Of a stretch of 64,000 nucleotides of DNA, positions 17,905 through 26,469 are shown in pieces (position 1 is the stretch's first letter; each line of letters starts with the position of its first letter). The translations under genes and the position numbers were made by a program. The stretch covers positions 4,898,001-4,962,000 of the forward strand of contig NZ_CP059491.1 in the NCBI RefSeq assembly GCF_014041935.1. The letters are read 5' to 3'. The stretch is from Gordonia jinghuaiqii. GTDB taxonomy: Bacteria > Actinomycetota > Actinomycetes > Mycobacteriales > Mycobacteriaceae. The notes beneath the pieces were generated by a model. The model ran no database searches. It had not been told where the DNA came from and was given only the letters and a program-made list of their open reading frames with translations.

Positions 17905-18198
17905 TCATGATGAACCCATGCGTTGTGACAGGTACACCACGGCGCGGCGCATCACCTCGACCTCCTGCTCGAGTTCCCGGATTCGCTTACGAGCGTCTCG
18001 CAGGACGGCGTTCTGTTCGGCGTCGGGGTCCGGCGACGACTGGCGAATACGGTCCTCACGGTCGGCGATCGTGAGCCACCGCTTCAAGCAGGTGTCGGAG
18101 ATTCCGTAGTTGCTGGCGATCTGCCGCAACGACGCATCACTGCTGCGCGCTGCCGAGATCACCTCGCGACGGAAGTCCGGTGGATAGGGTTTGGGCAT
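17905..18198 (-). CDS. orphan IS3-family transposase OrfA (HTH)
   Basis: 97 residues beginning MPKPYPPDFRREVISAARSS, the standard OrfA helix-turn-helix start, followed by a leucine-zipper-like helix RIRELEQEVEVMRRAVVYL. In an intact IS3 element OrfB (DDE integrase) would follow by frameshift. Here the frame stops 6 bp from the ABC exporter stop and no OrfB, terminal repeats or target duplication can be seen. It is best read as an insertion-sequence remnant; the protein itself looks intact, so domestication as a DNA-binding protein is possible but unproven. Confidence 0.8.
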   Translation of the reverse strand: MPKPYPPDFRREVISAARSSDASLRQIASNYGISDTCLKRWLTIADREDRIRQSSPDPDAEQNAVLRDARKRIRELEQEVEVMRRAVVYLSQRMGSS

Positions 18199-18319
18199 GA
18201 CCGGCCCTCTTTCAGCGTGGCGAATCGGATGCTCCGTGCGGCCTGGCGTCTTGTCCGGCTCGGATCTTGCACCGGACAATCCTGTCCGACAAGGCTTTTC
18301 GATAACGGGAACATGCAGG

Positions 18320-19606
18320 TCATGGCGATCCCGGTACACCGGGGAGGAGGTCCGGCAGGAGGTCGCCCGGCGCGGGCGGTACGAAGTCGGCCACCGCCGG
18401 CGGCAGGACGTCCGCCACCTCAGCCGGTACGAGATCACTCACCGTCGCCGGCTCCGTATCCGGGGCGTCTGGCGAGGGTGAATCGTCGGAGATCGCCGGC
18501 GGCACAGCCACTTCGGCCACCGTCGGGGTGGCGACCTCGGCCACCGTCGGGGTGGCGACCTCGGCCACCGTCGGGGTGGCGACCTCGGCCACCGTCGGGG
18601 TGGCGACCTCGGCCACCGTCGGGGTGGCGACCTCGGCCACCGTCGGGGTGGCGACCTCGGCCACCGTCGGGGTGGCGACTTCGGCCACCGTCGGGGTGGT
18701 TGCGCTGCCGGGCAGCGGGACCGAATCCGCGGCGAGAGGCGGCACGGGAGGCGGAACCCAGTCGGTCACCACGGCAGGCAAGGCGTCACGCACGATGGGC
18801 GGTAGGAAGTCCCCCAGCCGGGTCGGTATGTACGGCGCATCGATCCGGATGGGCGCGGCCGGCACCAGCTGCCGTGTCAGCGGATCGAGGTCGCGGAGGT
18901 TCGGAACATCCCACGGGACGGGCACGTACGGCAGCACCGGGTCGGCGCACGGCGCCGGATAGCTGTGCTGCTGTTGACAATACGTTCCGACGGCCCGTTC
19001 GACGAAGGTCAGCGGGTCCTTCAGCGGATTGACCGACGAACAGTACAGGTCGCGCAGGTTGCACAGCTCGACGATCCTCGGGCCACCCGCCGGGGCCTCC
19101 CGCCAACCCGTGAAGGTGAAGCCGGGAATGAATGTGGGCAGAACACCCATGATCCCGGCACCGTCGGCCCCGGGTTGTCGCTTCGGGTTGCCCTCGGTGA
19201 TACAGGTCTTCCGCCACCCGGACAGTCGGTCACATACATTCGACACGACGACTGCGCCGAGCGAGTAGCCGATGATCGTCACCGCCGATCCCGGACATCT
19301 GGCCCGAAAACCGTTGAGGGCCCGTGTCAATCCATCCGTGCCTATCCGAACGGATTCGTCACCGGACTCATGACCACCGACCGGGGAGATGCTCGCCGGA
19401 TAGACGATGTTGGTTCGGGGGCCGGCCGGGACGTTCGGGGTGTTCACGCCGTTCCTGTCCCCGGTCCCGCCGACCACGAAGTTCTGGGAGGCCGGACACA
19501 CAGCAGCCTCGGCGACGGGTCCTTGCACGACGTTGAATTCGAGAGCGACCTGGAATCCGAGAATCACCAGGAGAGAGCCGATCACAGCAGAGATCAACCG
19601 CTTCAT
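18320..19606 (-). CDS. secreted PE-PPE-domain (cutinase-like) serine hydrolase with octapeptide repeats
   Basis: About 428 residues. The N-terminal signal sequence MKRLISAVIGSLLVILGF is followed by an alpha/beta-hydrolase domain with nucleophile motif IIGYSLGAVVVSN and paired cysteines, matching the PE-PPE (PF08237) serine hydrolase domain of mycobacteria and relatives. After about residue 275 comes a Pro-rich region with eight consecutive ATPTVAEV units, then an acidic, Pro/Val-rich tail. The repeat tail may span or bind the cell wall (inference). ATG 19606 was preferred because AGGTG precedes it; GTG 19615 is in frame. Confidence 0.82.
   Translation of the reverse strand: MKRLISAVIGSLLVILGFQVALEFNVVQGPVAEAAVCPASQNFVVGGTGDRNGVNTPNVPAGPRTNIVYPASISPVGGHESGDESVRIGTDGLTRALNGFRARCPGSAVTIIGYSLGAVVVSNVCDRLSGWRKTCITEGNPKRQPGADGAGIMGVLPTFIPGFTFTGWREAPAGGPRIVELCNLRDLYCSSVNPLKDPLTFVERAVGTYCQQQHSYPAPCADPVLPYVPVPWDVPNLRDLDPLTRQLVPAAPIRIDAPYIPTRLGDFLPPIVRDALPAVVTDWVPPPVPPLAADSVPLPGSATTPTVAEVATPTVAEVATPTVAEVATPTVAEVATPTVAEVATPTVAEVATPTVAEVATPTVAEVAVPPAISDDSPSPDAPDTEPATVSDLVPAEVADVLPPAVADFVPPAPGDLLPDLLPGVPGSP
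18510..18701. repeat. 24-bp minisatellite, eight units, in the PE-PPE gene
   Basis: Eight consecutive 24-bp units start at 18510 and recur every 24 bases to 18701, nearly identical at the DNA level (the first and last units carry CTTCGG for CCTCGG). They encode the octapeptide ATPTVAEV on the minus strand. DNA-level identity, not just protein similarity, indicates recent expansion by slippage or recombination. Confidence 0.95.
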
Positions 19607-19951
19607 AGCGGACACCTACGATTCGCGCAGAGTTGAATGATGATGCGCCGAAGGGATATTCACCACCCGGACGCTCAGGTGCTCGTGACCGTCTCATCGC
19701 GGTCCGAGGTTTCAGACGGGGACTTCCCCGCAGCCGGCACGACGTGGCCGTGCATGACCGTGATCCCGGGTGGCTGTGCACAGGGCCTCGGCGCCATCCC
19801 CGTGGACCCGTCTTCGTGAGACAGGAACTCGGCTTCGGCGATCAGTGGGGAGACCCGACCGTGGGATCACGCGTCCCCGAGTGTATGCCCTCGCCGGGTC
19901 CACGGCTAGCCCATCTGCGCCCGCGCCTAGACATGCCACTAGTCCGTGCGA
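19607..19951. other. intergenic region upstream of PE-PPE gene
   Basis: 345 bp with no supported gene. It should hold the promoter of the PE-PPE gene. A small perfect inverted repeat CTAGTC-CGTGC-GACTAG (19939-19955) overlaps the stop of the YdeI-like gene and may act as its terminator. Confidence 0.4.
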
Positions 19952-20521
19952 CTAGGGGCGAACGTTCCTCGCCGCCCGCTCGACGAGGATCGCCACGCGC
20001 TTGGTCTTGGTCTCGGGCCTCCTGGCCAGGGCCAGTTGGGTCAGGCCCAGCTTGCGGGCGCTGGGCGGGAACGCGTCCCAGTTGGCCCGCGCAGTCGGGT
20101 TGGCGTCGAGGGCCGCGGCGAGCTCGGGCGATTCGATGAGCGCCTCGGCATCGTCGAGGAGCGTCCACAGTCCCGTGGCCTGTGCGTCGTCGATGACCGC
20201 CTGCCCGGCCGGCTGAATGCGGCCGGCGGCGGCGAGATCGGCGACGCGCGCCTTGTTCGATGCCGACCACGGGCTGTTGCGGCCGCGACGGGTGAACCAC
20301 ATGCCACGCCGCGCCTCGTCGAGGACCCGGGTGTGTCCGTCGATCCAGCCCCAGCACAGCGCTTCGCGTACAGATTCGTCGTAGTCGAGTGGTGCATGGC
20401 CTGAACCTTTGCGCCAGAACACCAACCACACGCCGCTGGAGGTCTGATGGTTGTCCCGCAACCAGTCACCCCAGGCGGCGACGGTGTCGACGTGGAGTCT
20501 GGGCGCGGGTGGGTCGGCCAT
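19952..20521 (-). CDS. YdeI/OmpD-associated family protein
   Basis: 189 residues. The segment SSGVWLVFWRKGSGHAPLDY and the motif EALCWGWIDG, followed by FTRRGRNSPWSASN, are diagnostic of the YdeI/OmpD-associated (bacteriocin-protection) family. The biochemical role is not settled. The C-terminal third is a helical, Ala-rich region ending in basic residues, as usual. ATG 20521 was used; a TTG directly upstream is in frame. It is transcribed away from the next gene. Confidence 0.85.
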   Translation of the reverse strand: MADPPAPRLHVDTVAAWGDWLRDNHQTSSGVWLVFWRKGSGHAPLDYDESVREALCWGWIDGHTRVLDEARRGMWFTRRGRNSPWSASNKARVADLAAAGRIQPAGQAVIDDAQATGLWTLLDDAEALIESPELAAALDANPTARANWDAFPPSARKLGLTQLALARRPETKTKRVAILVERAARNVRP

Positions 20522-20554
20522 CAATACACCCTAATGTCGGTGACGGTATCTCGG

Positions 20555-20560
20555 TACAGT
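20555..20560 (+). promoter_or_regulatory. -10 hexamer TACAGT for leaderless gene at 20567
   Basis: TACAGT, six bases, then GTG 20567. No ribosome-binding sequence is present between them. Confidence 0.5.
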
Positions 20561-20566
20561 TGATCC

Positions 20567-21259
20567 GTGAATGAGATCCTCCACTTCGCCACAGACAACT
20601 GGTGGCTGATCTTCCCGATCGGCGCGGTCGTCGGCGGCTGGGCGGGATCGATCGCGAAGTACAACGAGAAGCGGCGCAGAGACAAGATCGAACTCGCGCG
20701 GGTCAAGGCGAACGCGCAGATCGAGCAGGTCAAGCTCACCACGACGTCCGTCGAGCAACTGCGCAAGACGCTCAAGCAGCACGACGCCCTCAACGAGAAG
20801 TGGTTCGCCTACGAACTCGACCTCGCGACCCTCATCGAGTATCCGCTGATGACCGACATGCGCGAACCCCTGACGCTCGCATTTCACCGGGCCAGGATCC
20901 ACGCGGACGACCTACGCCCGGACAACCCCAGGCCGGACAACGCCGCGCCGACGGTGGCGCCGGCCGACTTCGCCGAGTATCGCGACGCCGTCGGCGAATA
21001 CGCCGCCGCGTTCGACGCGGCCGAACGAGAAGCGCGGCGCCGCAAACACTCCGGGTTCTCACCCGTGGAACGTGAAGCCCTCGGCCGGGCGCGCAAACTG
21101 ATCGGCGTGGCCTCCGACTCCGGAGCCACCGTCGCGGAACGTCAGGCAGCGTACAAAAAGGCGCGCGCCGAACTCGACGGACTCATCGACGTCCCGCCGC
21201 CGGCCGCCGAACATCTCGAACGCCAGATCGCGGGCGCCCTCGAGCGCGGGCGGGAGTGA
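20567..21259 (+). CDS. membrane-anchored coiled-coil hypothetical protein
   Basis: 230 residues. One N-terminal membrane helix (LIFPIGAVVGGWAGSIA, about 14-30) is followed by a highly charged Lys/Arg/Glu region predicted helical (about 33-80), then further Ala/Arg/Glu-rich helices. This topology, an inner-membrane anchor with a cytoplasmic coiled coil, recalls stress-response or envelope scaffold proteins, but I recognise no named domain. The start is GTG 20567, supported by the adjacent -10. It abuts the convergent SDR gene without a gap. Confidence 0.65.
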   Translation: MNEILHFATDNWWLIFPIGAVVGGWAGSIAKYNEKRRRDKIELARVKANAQIEQVKLTTTSVEQLRKTLKQHDALNEKWFAYELDLATLIEYPLMTDMREPLTLAFHRARIHADDLRPDNPRPDNAAPTVAPADFAEYRDAVGEYAAAFDAAEREARRRKHSGFSPVEREALGRARKLIGVASDSGATVAERQAAYKKARAELDGLIDVPPPAAEHLERQIAGALERGRE

Positions 21260-22051
21260 TCACAGATCCGGTATCGGCAGATCCAGATTCGGTGCGATGA
21301 TCCCGCCGTCGACCTCGAGGATCTTGCCGGTGACGTATGCACCCGCGGGTGACGCGAGGTAGAGCGCCGCGGCGGCAATGTCTTCGGGGGCCCCGAGCCG
21401 GTGCATCGGGGTCGCCGACTCCACCGCCGAGCGCATCTCGTCGTTGCCCGCCACGATCTCCAGCGACGAGGTCAGGATTGCCCCGGGCGCGATCGCGTTG
21501 ACGCGAATCCTCGGGTTCAGGTCCATGGCGGCGAGCCGAGTGTAGTGCGCCAGTGCGGCTTTGGCTGTTCCGTAGGCGGCATATGCTCGTCCGGGCACGC
21601 GCCCGACCGCGGAGGTGATGTTGATGATCGACCCGTGGCCGGTGGTCGCCAGCATCTGCTTGGCGCCCGCGACCACCAGCGCATGGGCATTGGCGACGTT
21701 GAAGTCGAAAGCATCCACCAGGTGTTTGGGCGTCGTGTCGAGCAAGGGCCGCGGCATCGCACCGCCGACGTTGTTGACGACGATGTCGAGGCGACCGAAC
21801 TCCGCGACCGCGATCTGGGCGAGTGACGCGGCGGCGTCGGCGTCACTGAGGTCGACGGGCACCACATGCGCGCGCCGACCTGCGTCGGAGACCTCACCGG
21901 CCACCTGATCGAGGTCGAGTTCGCTACGCGCCGCGATCACCACGTCGGCACCGGCCTGGGCGAAGGCCACCGCGATGGCGGCCCCCAGGCCGCGGCCGGC
22001 CCCGGTCACGATCGCAACGTGGTCGTCGAGTCGAAATCTGTCGAGAATCAC
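21260..22051 (-). CDS. short-chain dehydrogenase/reductase, Rv0927c-like
   Basis: 263 residues. The cofactor motif TGAGRGLG and active-site Ser/Tyr/Lys (NITSAV and [10 protein letters not shown]) are present, and the C-terminus [16 protein letters not shown] closely resembles the M. tuberculosis SDR Rv0927c, from memory. It should reduce or oxidise a carbonyl/hydroxyl with NAD(P)(H) in the cytoplasm; the substrate is not known. GTG 22051 starts the gene. A KstR-like palindrome lies 31-44 bp upstream of the start, hinting at control by a steroid- or fatty-acid-responsive TetR regulator. Confidence 0.9.
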   Translation of the reverse strand: MILDRFRLDDHVAIVTGAGRGLGAAIAVAFAQAGADVVIAARSELDLDQVAGEVSDAGRRAHVVPVDLSDADAAASLAQIAVAEFGRLDIVVNNVGGAMPRPLLDTTPKHLVDAFDFNVANAHALVVAGAKQMLATTGHGSIINITSAVGRVPGRAYAAYGTAKAALAHYTRLAAMDLNPRIRVNAIAPGAILTSSLEIVAGNDEMRSAVESATPMHRLGAPEDIAAAALYLASPAGAYVTGKILEVDGGIIAPNLDLPIPDL

Positions 22052-22081
22052 TCCAAGACCCTGTCACGAATCCGCAAAAAC

Positions 22082-22095
22082 AGGAACGTGTTCTA
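22082..22095. promoter_or_regulatory. KstR-like palindromic site upstream of SDR
   Basis: AGGAACGTGTTCTA contains AAC-NN-GTT with flanking bases, one mismatch from the TNNAACNNGTTNNA consensus of the cholesterol-catabolism repressor KstR (consensus from established knowledge). It lies in the 58-bp gap just upstream of the SDR start. Confidence 0.4.
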
Positions 22096-22109
22096 GAAAA
22101 AGAGACGGA

Positions 22110-23021
22110 TCAGTAGTCTCGGCCAGGCTCCACCAGCGAGAGCAATTCGTCCCCGGCGGCGAACCGCCGGAGGTTCTCGGCCACCCATGGCGCCAGTTCG
22201 CGCGTCAGCCCCGACGACGGGTTCGCTACGTGCGGGGTGATGATCACATTCGGCAACGACCACAGCGGATGGTCCTGCGCAGGGGGCTCGGGGTCGGTGA
22301 CATCGAGCGCTGCGCCGGCGATCTCGCCGTCGACCAGCGCTCGATACAGAGCCGCCTCGTCCACCAGCGGCCCGCGCGCGACATTCACAACCCACGCATG
22401 ATCCGGCAGCGCGCCAAGGCTTTCGGCGTTGATCATGTGCCGCGTCTCCGGAGTGTCCGGCGCCGCCAACACGACGTGATCGGTGGCGGCCCATACCTCG
22501 CCGAGCTCACTCGACCGGCGGACCAGATCGGCTCCGGGCACGTCCCGGCCCGACCGGTTCACCGCGACGACCCGCGCACCGCACGCCCGCAACCGGGGCC
22601 CCAGGGAGGCGCCGATCCCGCCGGCCCCGACGATCGTCACCGTCGACCCGCGCAGAGATCGCACCGCGGTGTCGATCCGGTCCTTGTCCCAGTGCCGTAC
22701 GACCGCGGTGTTGATCTGCCGCACACCGGCGAGCAGGAGCGCCAGCGCATGCTCGGCCACGTTCTCGGCGTAGAACCCGGAGGCGTTGGTCCACTTCCGG
22801 CGATCGTCGATGACACCTGCGGCGACGAACCCCTCGATGCCCGCGGTCTTCAGCGCGACCCACTCGACGGTATCGGGGAGCTCGGGGAACTCGTCGGCAG
22901 AGCCGATCCACACCAGCGCACGCGCCTCGTCGAGCGGCGCCACCCGGCCGCCCGCGCTCTCGACGGCGGCGACGAGATGCTCGTCGCGCTCCGGCTCGAC
23001 GGCGACCGGGATCGGCGTCAC
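22110..23021 (-). CDS. D-isomer-specific 2-hydroxyacid dehydrogenase
   Basis: 303 residues. The NAD-binding motif [14 protein letters not shown], the catalytic Arg region [14 protein letters not shown] and the His in [14 protein letters not shown] follow the family order. The N-terminal substrate domain is short. It should interconvert a 2-hydroxy acid and a 2-keto acid with NAD(H); the exact substrate is open. Its GTG start (23021) overlaps the RNase HI stop in GTGA, so its translation is coupled to rnhA. That is an odd functional pairing but a clear operon signal. Confidence 0.9.
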   Translation of the reverse strand: MTPIPVAVEPERDEHLVAAVESAGGRVAPLDEARALVWIGSADEFPELPDTVEWVALKTAGIEGFVAAGVIDDRRKWTNASGFYAENVAEHALALLLAGVRQINTAVVRHWDKDRIDTAVRSLRGSTVTIVGAGGIGASLGPRLRACGARVVAVNRSGRDVPGADLVRRSSELGEVWAATDHVVLAAPDTPETRHMINAESLGALPDHAWVVNVARGPLVDEAALYRALVDGEIAGAALDVTDPEPPAQDHPLWSLPNVIITPHVANPSSGLTRELAPWVAENLRRFAAGDELLSLVEPGRDY

Positions 23022-23512
23022 CGCGCGACGGCCTTCGCCGCGGAGGTCGCGAGCTCGTCGGCGATCTCGTTGAAGTGATCGCCTGCATGCCCCTTCACCC
23101 ACCGCCACTCCACTTTGTGCCGCTTCTCCTCGTCGACGAGGCGTCGCCACAGGTCGGCGTTCTTCACCGGCTTCTTGTCCTTGGTCTTCCACCCGTTGGC
23201 CTGCCACCCGTTGACCCACTTGGTGATCCCGTTGCGCACGTAGGTGGAGTCGGTGTAGATGACCACCGTCGACGGCCTGGTCAGCGCGGCGAGCCCCTCG
23301 ATGGCGGCGGTGAGTTCCATCTTGTTGTTGGTGGAGTTCGGTTCGGACCCGGAGATCCGCTTCTCGGTCCCCTTGTACCGCAGCACCGCGCCCCAACCGC
23401 CGGGTCCCGGGTTCCCCAGGCACGCCCCATCGGTGGAGATCTCGACCACGGATTCGCCCGCCGGGTCTGCGTCAGAAGGCTCGAAAACGGGAGAGTTCGC
23501 GGGAGCTGTCAC
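23018..23512 (-). CDS. rnhA: ribonuclease HI
   Basis: 164 residues. All catalytic acids are visible: Asp in [17 protein letters not shown], Glu in [13 protein letters not shown], Asp in [13 protein letters not shown] and Asp in FNEIADELA. The basic handle region around [20 protein letters not shown] is also present. The enzyme cleaves RNA in RNA-DNA hybrids. An N-terminal extension of about 20 acidic residues precedes the domain. The start is GTG 23512, seven bases after a TAGGCT -10, so the transcript is probably leaderless. Confidence 0.95.
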   Translation of the reverse strand: MTAPANSPVFEPSDADPAGESVVEISTDGACLGNPGPGGWGAVLRYKGTEKRISGSEPNSTNNKMELTAAIEGLAALTRPSTVVIYTDSTYVRNGITKWVNGWQANGWKTKDKKPVKNADLWRRLVDEEKRHKVEWRWVKGHAGDHFNEIADELATSAAKAVAR

Positions 23513-23519
23513 GGGGGGA

Positions 23520-23525
23520 AGCCTA
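23520..23525 (-). promoter_or_regulatory. -10 hexamer TAGGCT for leaderless rnhA
   Basis: On the minus strand TAGGCT is followed by seven bases (T and Cs) and GTG 23512; no ribosome site intervenes. Confidence 0.5.
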
Positions 23526-23601
23526 CGTCAACCGCCGGGTGTGACCGCAGGCTCACCGCGAGCAAACTGGCCGCCGCGCTGACACCACCGCCGCCGACCC
23601 C

Positions 23602-23607
23602 TAGGGT
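23602..23607 (+). promoter_or_regulatory. -10 hexamer TAGGGT for leaderless tam
   Basis: TAGGGT, six bases, then ATG 23614. Confidence 0.5.
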
Positions 23608-23613
23608 GGGATC

Positions 23614-24381
23614 ATGGCTGTCTGGGACCCGACACGCTATCTGCAGTTCGCCGACGACCGGTCGCGACCGTTCCTCGACCTGATCGCGCAGATCCCGATC
23701 AACCCGCTCACGGTGGTCGATCTGGGCTGCGGACCCGGCCACCTCACCAAGCACCTTCGCGCGTTGTGGCCGGTCGCGGACATCCTCGGTATCGACGAGT
23801 CGGCGGCGATGATCGACCGCGCCATCCGGGACAACACCGACCCGCGCGCCAACTACGACGTCGCCGATGTGGCGCAGTGGGTACCGCACCGCCCCGTCGA
23901 CCTGATGATCTCCAATGCGATGTTCCAGTGGGTACCCGACCAGTTCGAGGTGATCGACAAGCTGCTGGGGCACCTCACCGACGGCGGCGCCTTCGCGCTG
24001 CAGGTGCCCAACAACTCCGACGCGCCCACCCACTCCGTTTTCGCCGAGCTGGCGGCCACCGAGCCCTACGTCGGGGCTCTGGGCGACATCCGACATCTCC
24101 CTCCGCTCGACGCCGAGACCTACCTCGACTTCTTCGCCGAGCGCGGCTATCACGTCAACGCCTGGGAGACGACCTACCTGCACGTACTCGACGGCAGCGA
24201 CCCGGTCTACGACTGGATGTGCGGCACCGGCGCCCGCCCCTACCTCCAGGCACTATCCGGCGACCTGCGTGAACAGTTCATCGCCGACCTGAAACAACGC
24301 TTCGCCGACGCCTATCCGCAGCGCGACGTGGGCACTGTCCTGCCGTTCCGGCGCAGCTTCGCGGTGGCCTCGCCGCACTGA
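23614..24381 (+). CDS. tam: trans-aconitate 2-methyltransferase
   Basis: 255 residues. The class I SAM motif VVDLGCGPGHLTKHLR, the segment ISNAMFQWVPD and the C-terminal TVLPFRRSF match Tam, which methylates trans-aconitate (a toxic isomer of the TCA intermediate) using SAM. Opening residues WDPTRYLQFADDRSRPF are characteristic of the subfamily. It is monocistronic: a leaderless -10 precedes it and a cruciform hairpin overlaps the stop codon. Confidence 0.92.
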   Translation: MAVWDPTRYLQFADDRSRPFLDLIAQIPINPLTVVDLGCGPGHLTKHLRALWPVADILGIDESAAMIDRAIRDNTDPRANYDVADVAQWVPHRPVDLMISNAMFQWVPDQFEVIDKLLGHLTDGGAFALQVPNNSDAPTHSVFAELAATEPYVGALGDIRHLPPLDAETYLDFFAERGYHVNAWETTYLHVLDGSDPVYDWMCGTGARPYLQALSGDLREQFIADLKQRFADAYPQRDVGTVLPFRRSFAVASPH

Positions 24382-24423
24382 CCCGCCACTGAGCGGCGCG
24401 CTCGCGAGCGTCTCGACGGGTCA
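24379..24423 (+). terminator. hairpin overlapping the tam stop codon
   Basis: TGACCCG (24379-24385, including the stop) pairs with CGGGTCA (24417-24423), and a perfect CGCTCGCGAGCG palindrome (24399-24410) lies inside. The structure probably terminates tam. Confidence 0.5.
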
Positions 24424-24515
24424 CGCACCGGCGTCGGTTTGGCAACGAACGCGTTCGGGCCAGCCACTTCTGCAACACTGACACCACTAGTCGCTGGTTA
24501 GCAGGGGGTACACCC

Positions 24516-25817
24516 ATGTTTCGACGCAGTCGTTCCCGCCTGCGCCCGGTTTCGCATATCCGACGCACCGCGATCGTCGGCGGCGCGGTCGTCGCCCTGG
24601 CCGCGGGCCTGGTGAGCGCTGTGTCCGCCCCCGCGCACGCCGCGGTCTGCAACGTCACCGGCATCACCGGCGGAGATGTCGGCAGCACCGGCAGCACGGG
24701 TTCGAGTCAGCTCGGCTGGGGCAGCCTCGACTTCGGCAGCTACCGGGCGGGCGGCAAGAAACCACAGGGTCCGCTGCCGAAACTGACGGGCGCGAGCAAG
24801 GCGATCTCGTGGGTGACCGGCCCGCGCAGCCCCGAGCGTACGGACACCCGGTTCGGGATCACCGCCACCGATGTCGGCGTCCCGTGGGACAACGGCTCCG
24901 GGCAGGTGCTGATGGCATTCGGCGACACCTGGGGCAAGTGTGCAGGCCAGATGGCGTGGAAGCACAACACGCTGCTGCGCAGTGACGCGAACTCCAACCT
25001 GGACAAGGCGATCCGGTTCCCCAATGCCGTACCCGGCTCAGTGCGGTCGGGCGCTTCGGTGTCATCGGCGCACCCCACCTGGTCGCAACCCATGTTCAAC
25101 GCCATCGGGGTGCGCAACACCGAGGTCGGCCGCATCCCGACCGGCGGCATCTCCGTCAACGGCACGCAGTTCGTGAGCTTCATGTCCATCCACCGCTGGC
25201 TGGGACCGGGACGCTGGAGCACGAACTACTCGGCGATTGCGGTGTCGCACAACAACGGTCAGACCTGGACAGTTGACAACAACACCATCCGCTGGAACAC
25301 CGACCTCACCATCCCCGGCGTGCCGCAGGTCGCTGCCGGCCACAGCCGCTTCCAGATGGGCGCCTTCATGCGCAGCGGTGGATACATCTACCAGTACGGA
25401 ACACCCAACGGCCGCACCGGGTCCGCGTTCGTCGCCCGGTTCCGCCCCGGCGACATCCTGAATCTCAACCGTCACCAGTACTTCCGTGGCGGAAACGGGT
25501 GGTCGTCGAACCCGGCCGACGCGGTGCCGATCATCGCGCGCCCGGTCAGTGAGATCTCGGTGGCGTACAACAACCATCTGCAGAAGTTCGTGATGCTCAC
25601 CGAGCGTGCCGGCACCGTCATGCTGCGCACGTCGGCCTCACCCGAGGGGCCGTGGAGCGGCGAGCGCGTACTCATCTCGAACGCGCAGTCCAGCGGGCTG
25701 TACACGCCGTACATCCATCCGCGGTCGTCGGGCAAGAACCTGTACTTCGTGGTGTCCCGCTGGGACGACTACAACGTGATGCTGGTGCGTACCGACCTGT
25801 CGAAATTGCGTCTGTGA
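24516..25817 (+). CDS. secreted DUF4185 domain protein
   Basis: 433 residues. An Arg-rich N-terminus and hydrophobic core ending SAPAHA give a Sec (possibly Tat-like, RRSRSR) signal peptide of about 42 residues. The mature part carries the DUF4185 repeats with VPWDNGSGQVLMAFGDTWG and several Trp/Gly/Asn motifs, suggesting a beta-propeller-like extracellular domain as in glycosidase-related folds. Function is unknown. The stop overlaps the GTG of the next gene (GTGA), so the two genes are cotranscribed. Confidence 0.85.
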   Translation: MFRRSRSRLRPVSHIRRTAIVGGAVVALAAGLVSAVSAPAHAAVCNVTGITGGDVGSTGSTGSSQLGWGSLDFGSYRAGGKKPQGPLPKLTGASKAISWVTGPRSPERTDTRFGITATDVGVPWDNGSGQVLMAFGDTWGKCAGQMAWKHNTLLRSDANSNLDKAIRFPNAVPGSVRSGASVSSAHPTWSQPMFNAIGVRNTEVGRIPTGGISVNGTQFVSFMSIHRWLGPGRWSTNYSAIAVSHNNGQTWTVDNNTIRWNTDLTIPGVPQVAAGHSRFQMGAFMRSGGYIYQYGTPNGRTGSAFVARFRPGDILNLNRHQYFRGGNGWSSNPADAVPIIARPVSEISVAYNNHLQKFVMLTERAGTVMLRTSASPEGPWSGERVLISNAQSSGLYTPYIHPRSSGKNLYFVVSRWDDYNVMLVRTDLSKLRL

Positions 25818-26341
25818 CCCGTCGTATCGTCCTGATCCGCGCGGTCAACGTCGGGGGAGCCACACTCCCGATGGCACAATTGCGGGAGCTGGCGGCCGAC
25901 CTCGGCGCCGCCGACATCTCGACGTTCATCGCGTCGGGGAACCTCATCTGCACGCCGCCGGGCGACGCCGCCCGCTTCGATCGTGCGTTGGAGACCTCGA
26001 TCGAGAAGCGATTCGGGTACTTCCGCGAGGTCATCAGCCGCACACCGGATCAGGTCCGTGCCGCCCTCGAGGCACACCCGTTCGAGATCGTCGACGACAA
26101 GTACTCCTACGTGTACTTTCTGGCCGGTACGCCGGACGCCGACAAGGCTGCGGCATTCGAGCAGAAGGACTTCGGCGACGACGCCCTACGCGTCATCGGT
26201 GAGGACCTGCACATCCGCTACGCCGACGGGGCGGGGCGCTCGAAGTTGACCGCTCCGGCGATCGCACGGGGCCTCGGGGTGCAGGGCACCGGCCGCAATC
26301 TGCGCACCGTCCGAACCCTGTTGGACCTGGCCACTTCCTGA
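25814..26341 (+). CDS. DUF1697 domain protein
   Basis: 175 residues. The N-terminal LIRAVNVGGATLPMAQLREL followed by ISTFIASGNLICTPP is the recognisable DUF1697 signature (compare the common LLRGINVGG and TYIQSGNV motifs). It is a small cytoplasmic protein with no assigned reaction. The start is GTG 25814 in a GTGA overlap with the secreted DUF4185 gene. Coupling of a secreted and a cytoplasmic protein gives no clear functional link. Confidence 0.88.
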   Translation: MTRRIVLIRAVNVGGATLPMAQLRELAADLGAADISTFIASGNLICTPPGDAARFDRALETSIEKRFGYFREVISRTPDQVRAALEAHPFEIVDDKYSYVYFLAGTPDADKAAAFEQKDFGDDALRVIGEDLHIRYADGAGRSKLTAPAIARGLGVQGTGRNLRTVRTLLDLATS

Positions 26342-26469
26342 GATACGGCGCCACTCCGAGTCACTGCGGCGCGGCCCGGGTCAGCGCGTCGGTGGCCGGG
26401 ACCCGAGTGCGGGCGTAGCGTCGGGTGAAGATCGATCCACCTGACGCACACGTTCAGATCGGAGTCGCG

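Noticed and set aside
18510-18701. CRISPR array
   Set aside because: The 24-bp units are contiguous with no spacers and lie in frame inside a secreted protein gene; no cas genes are nearby.
22082-22095. LexA/SOS box
   Set aside because: The spacing between GAAC and GTTC is two bases, not the four of the actinobacterial SOS box; the KstR-type pattern fits better.
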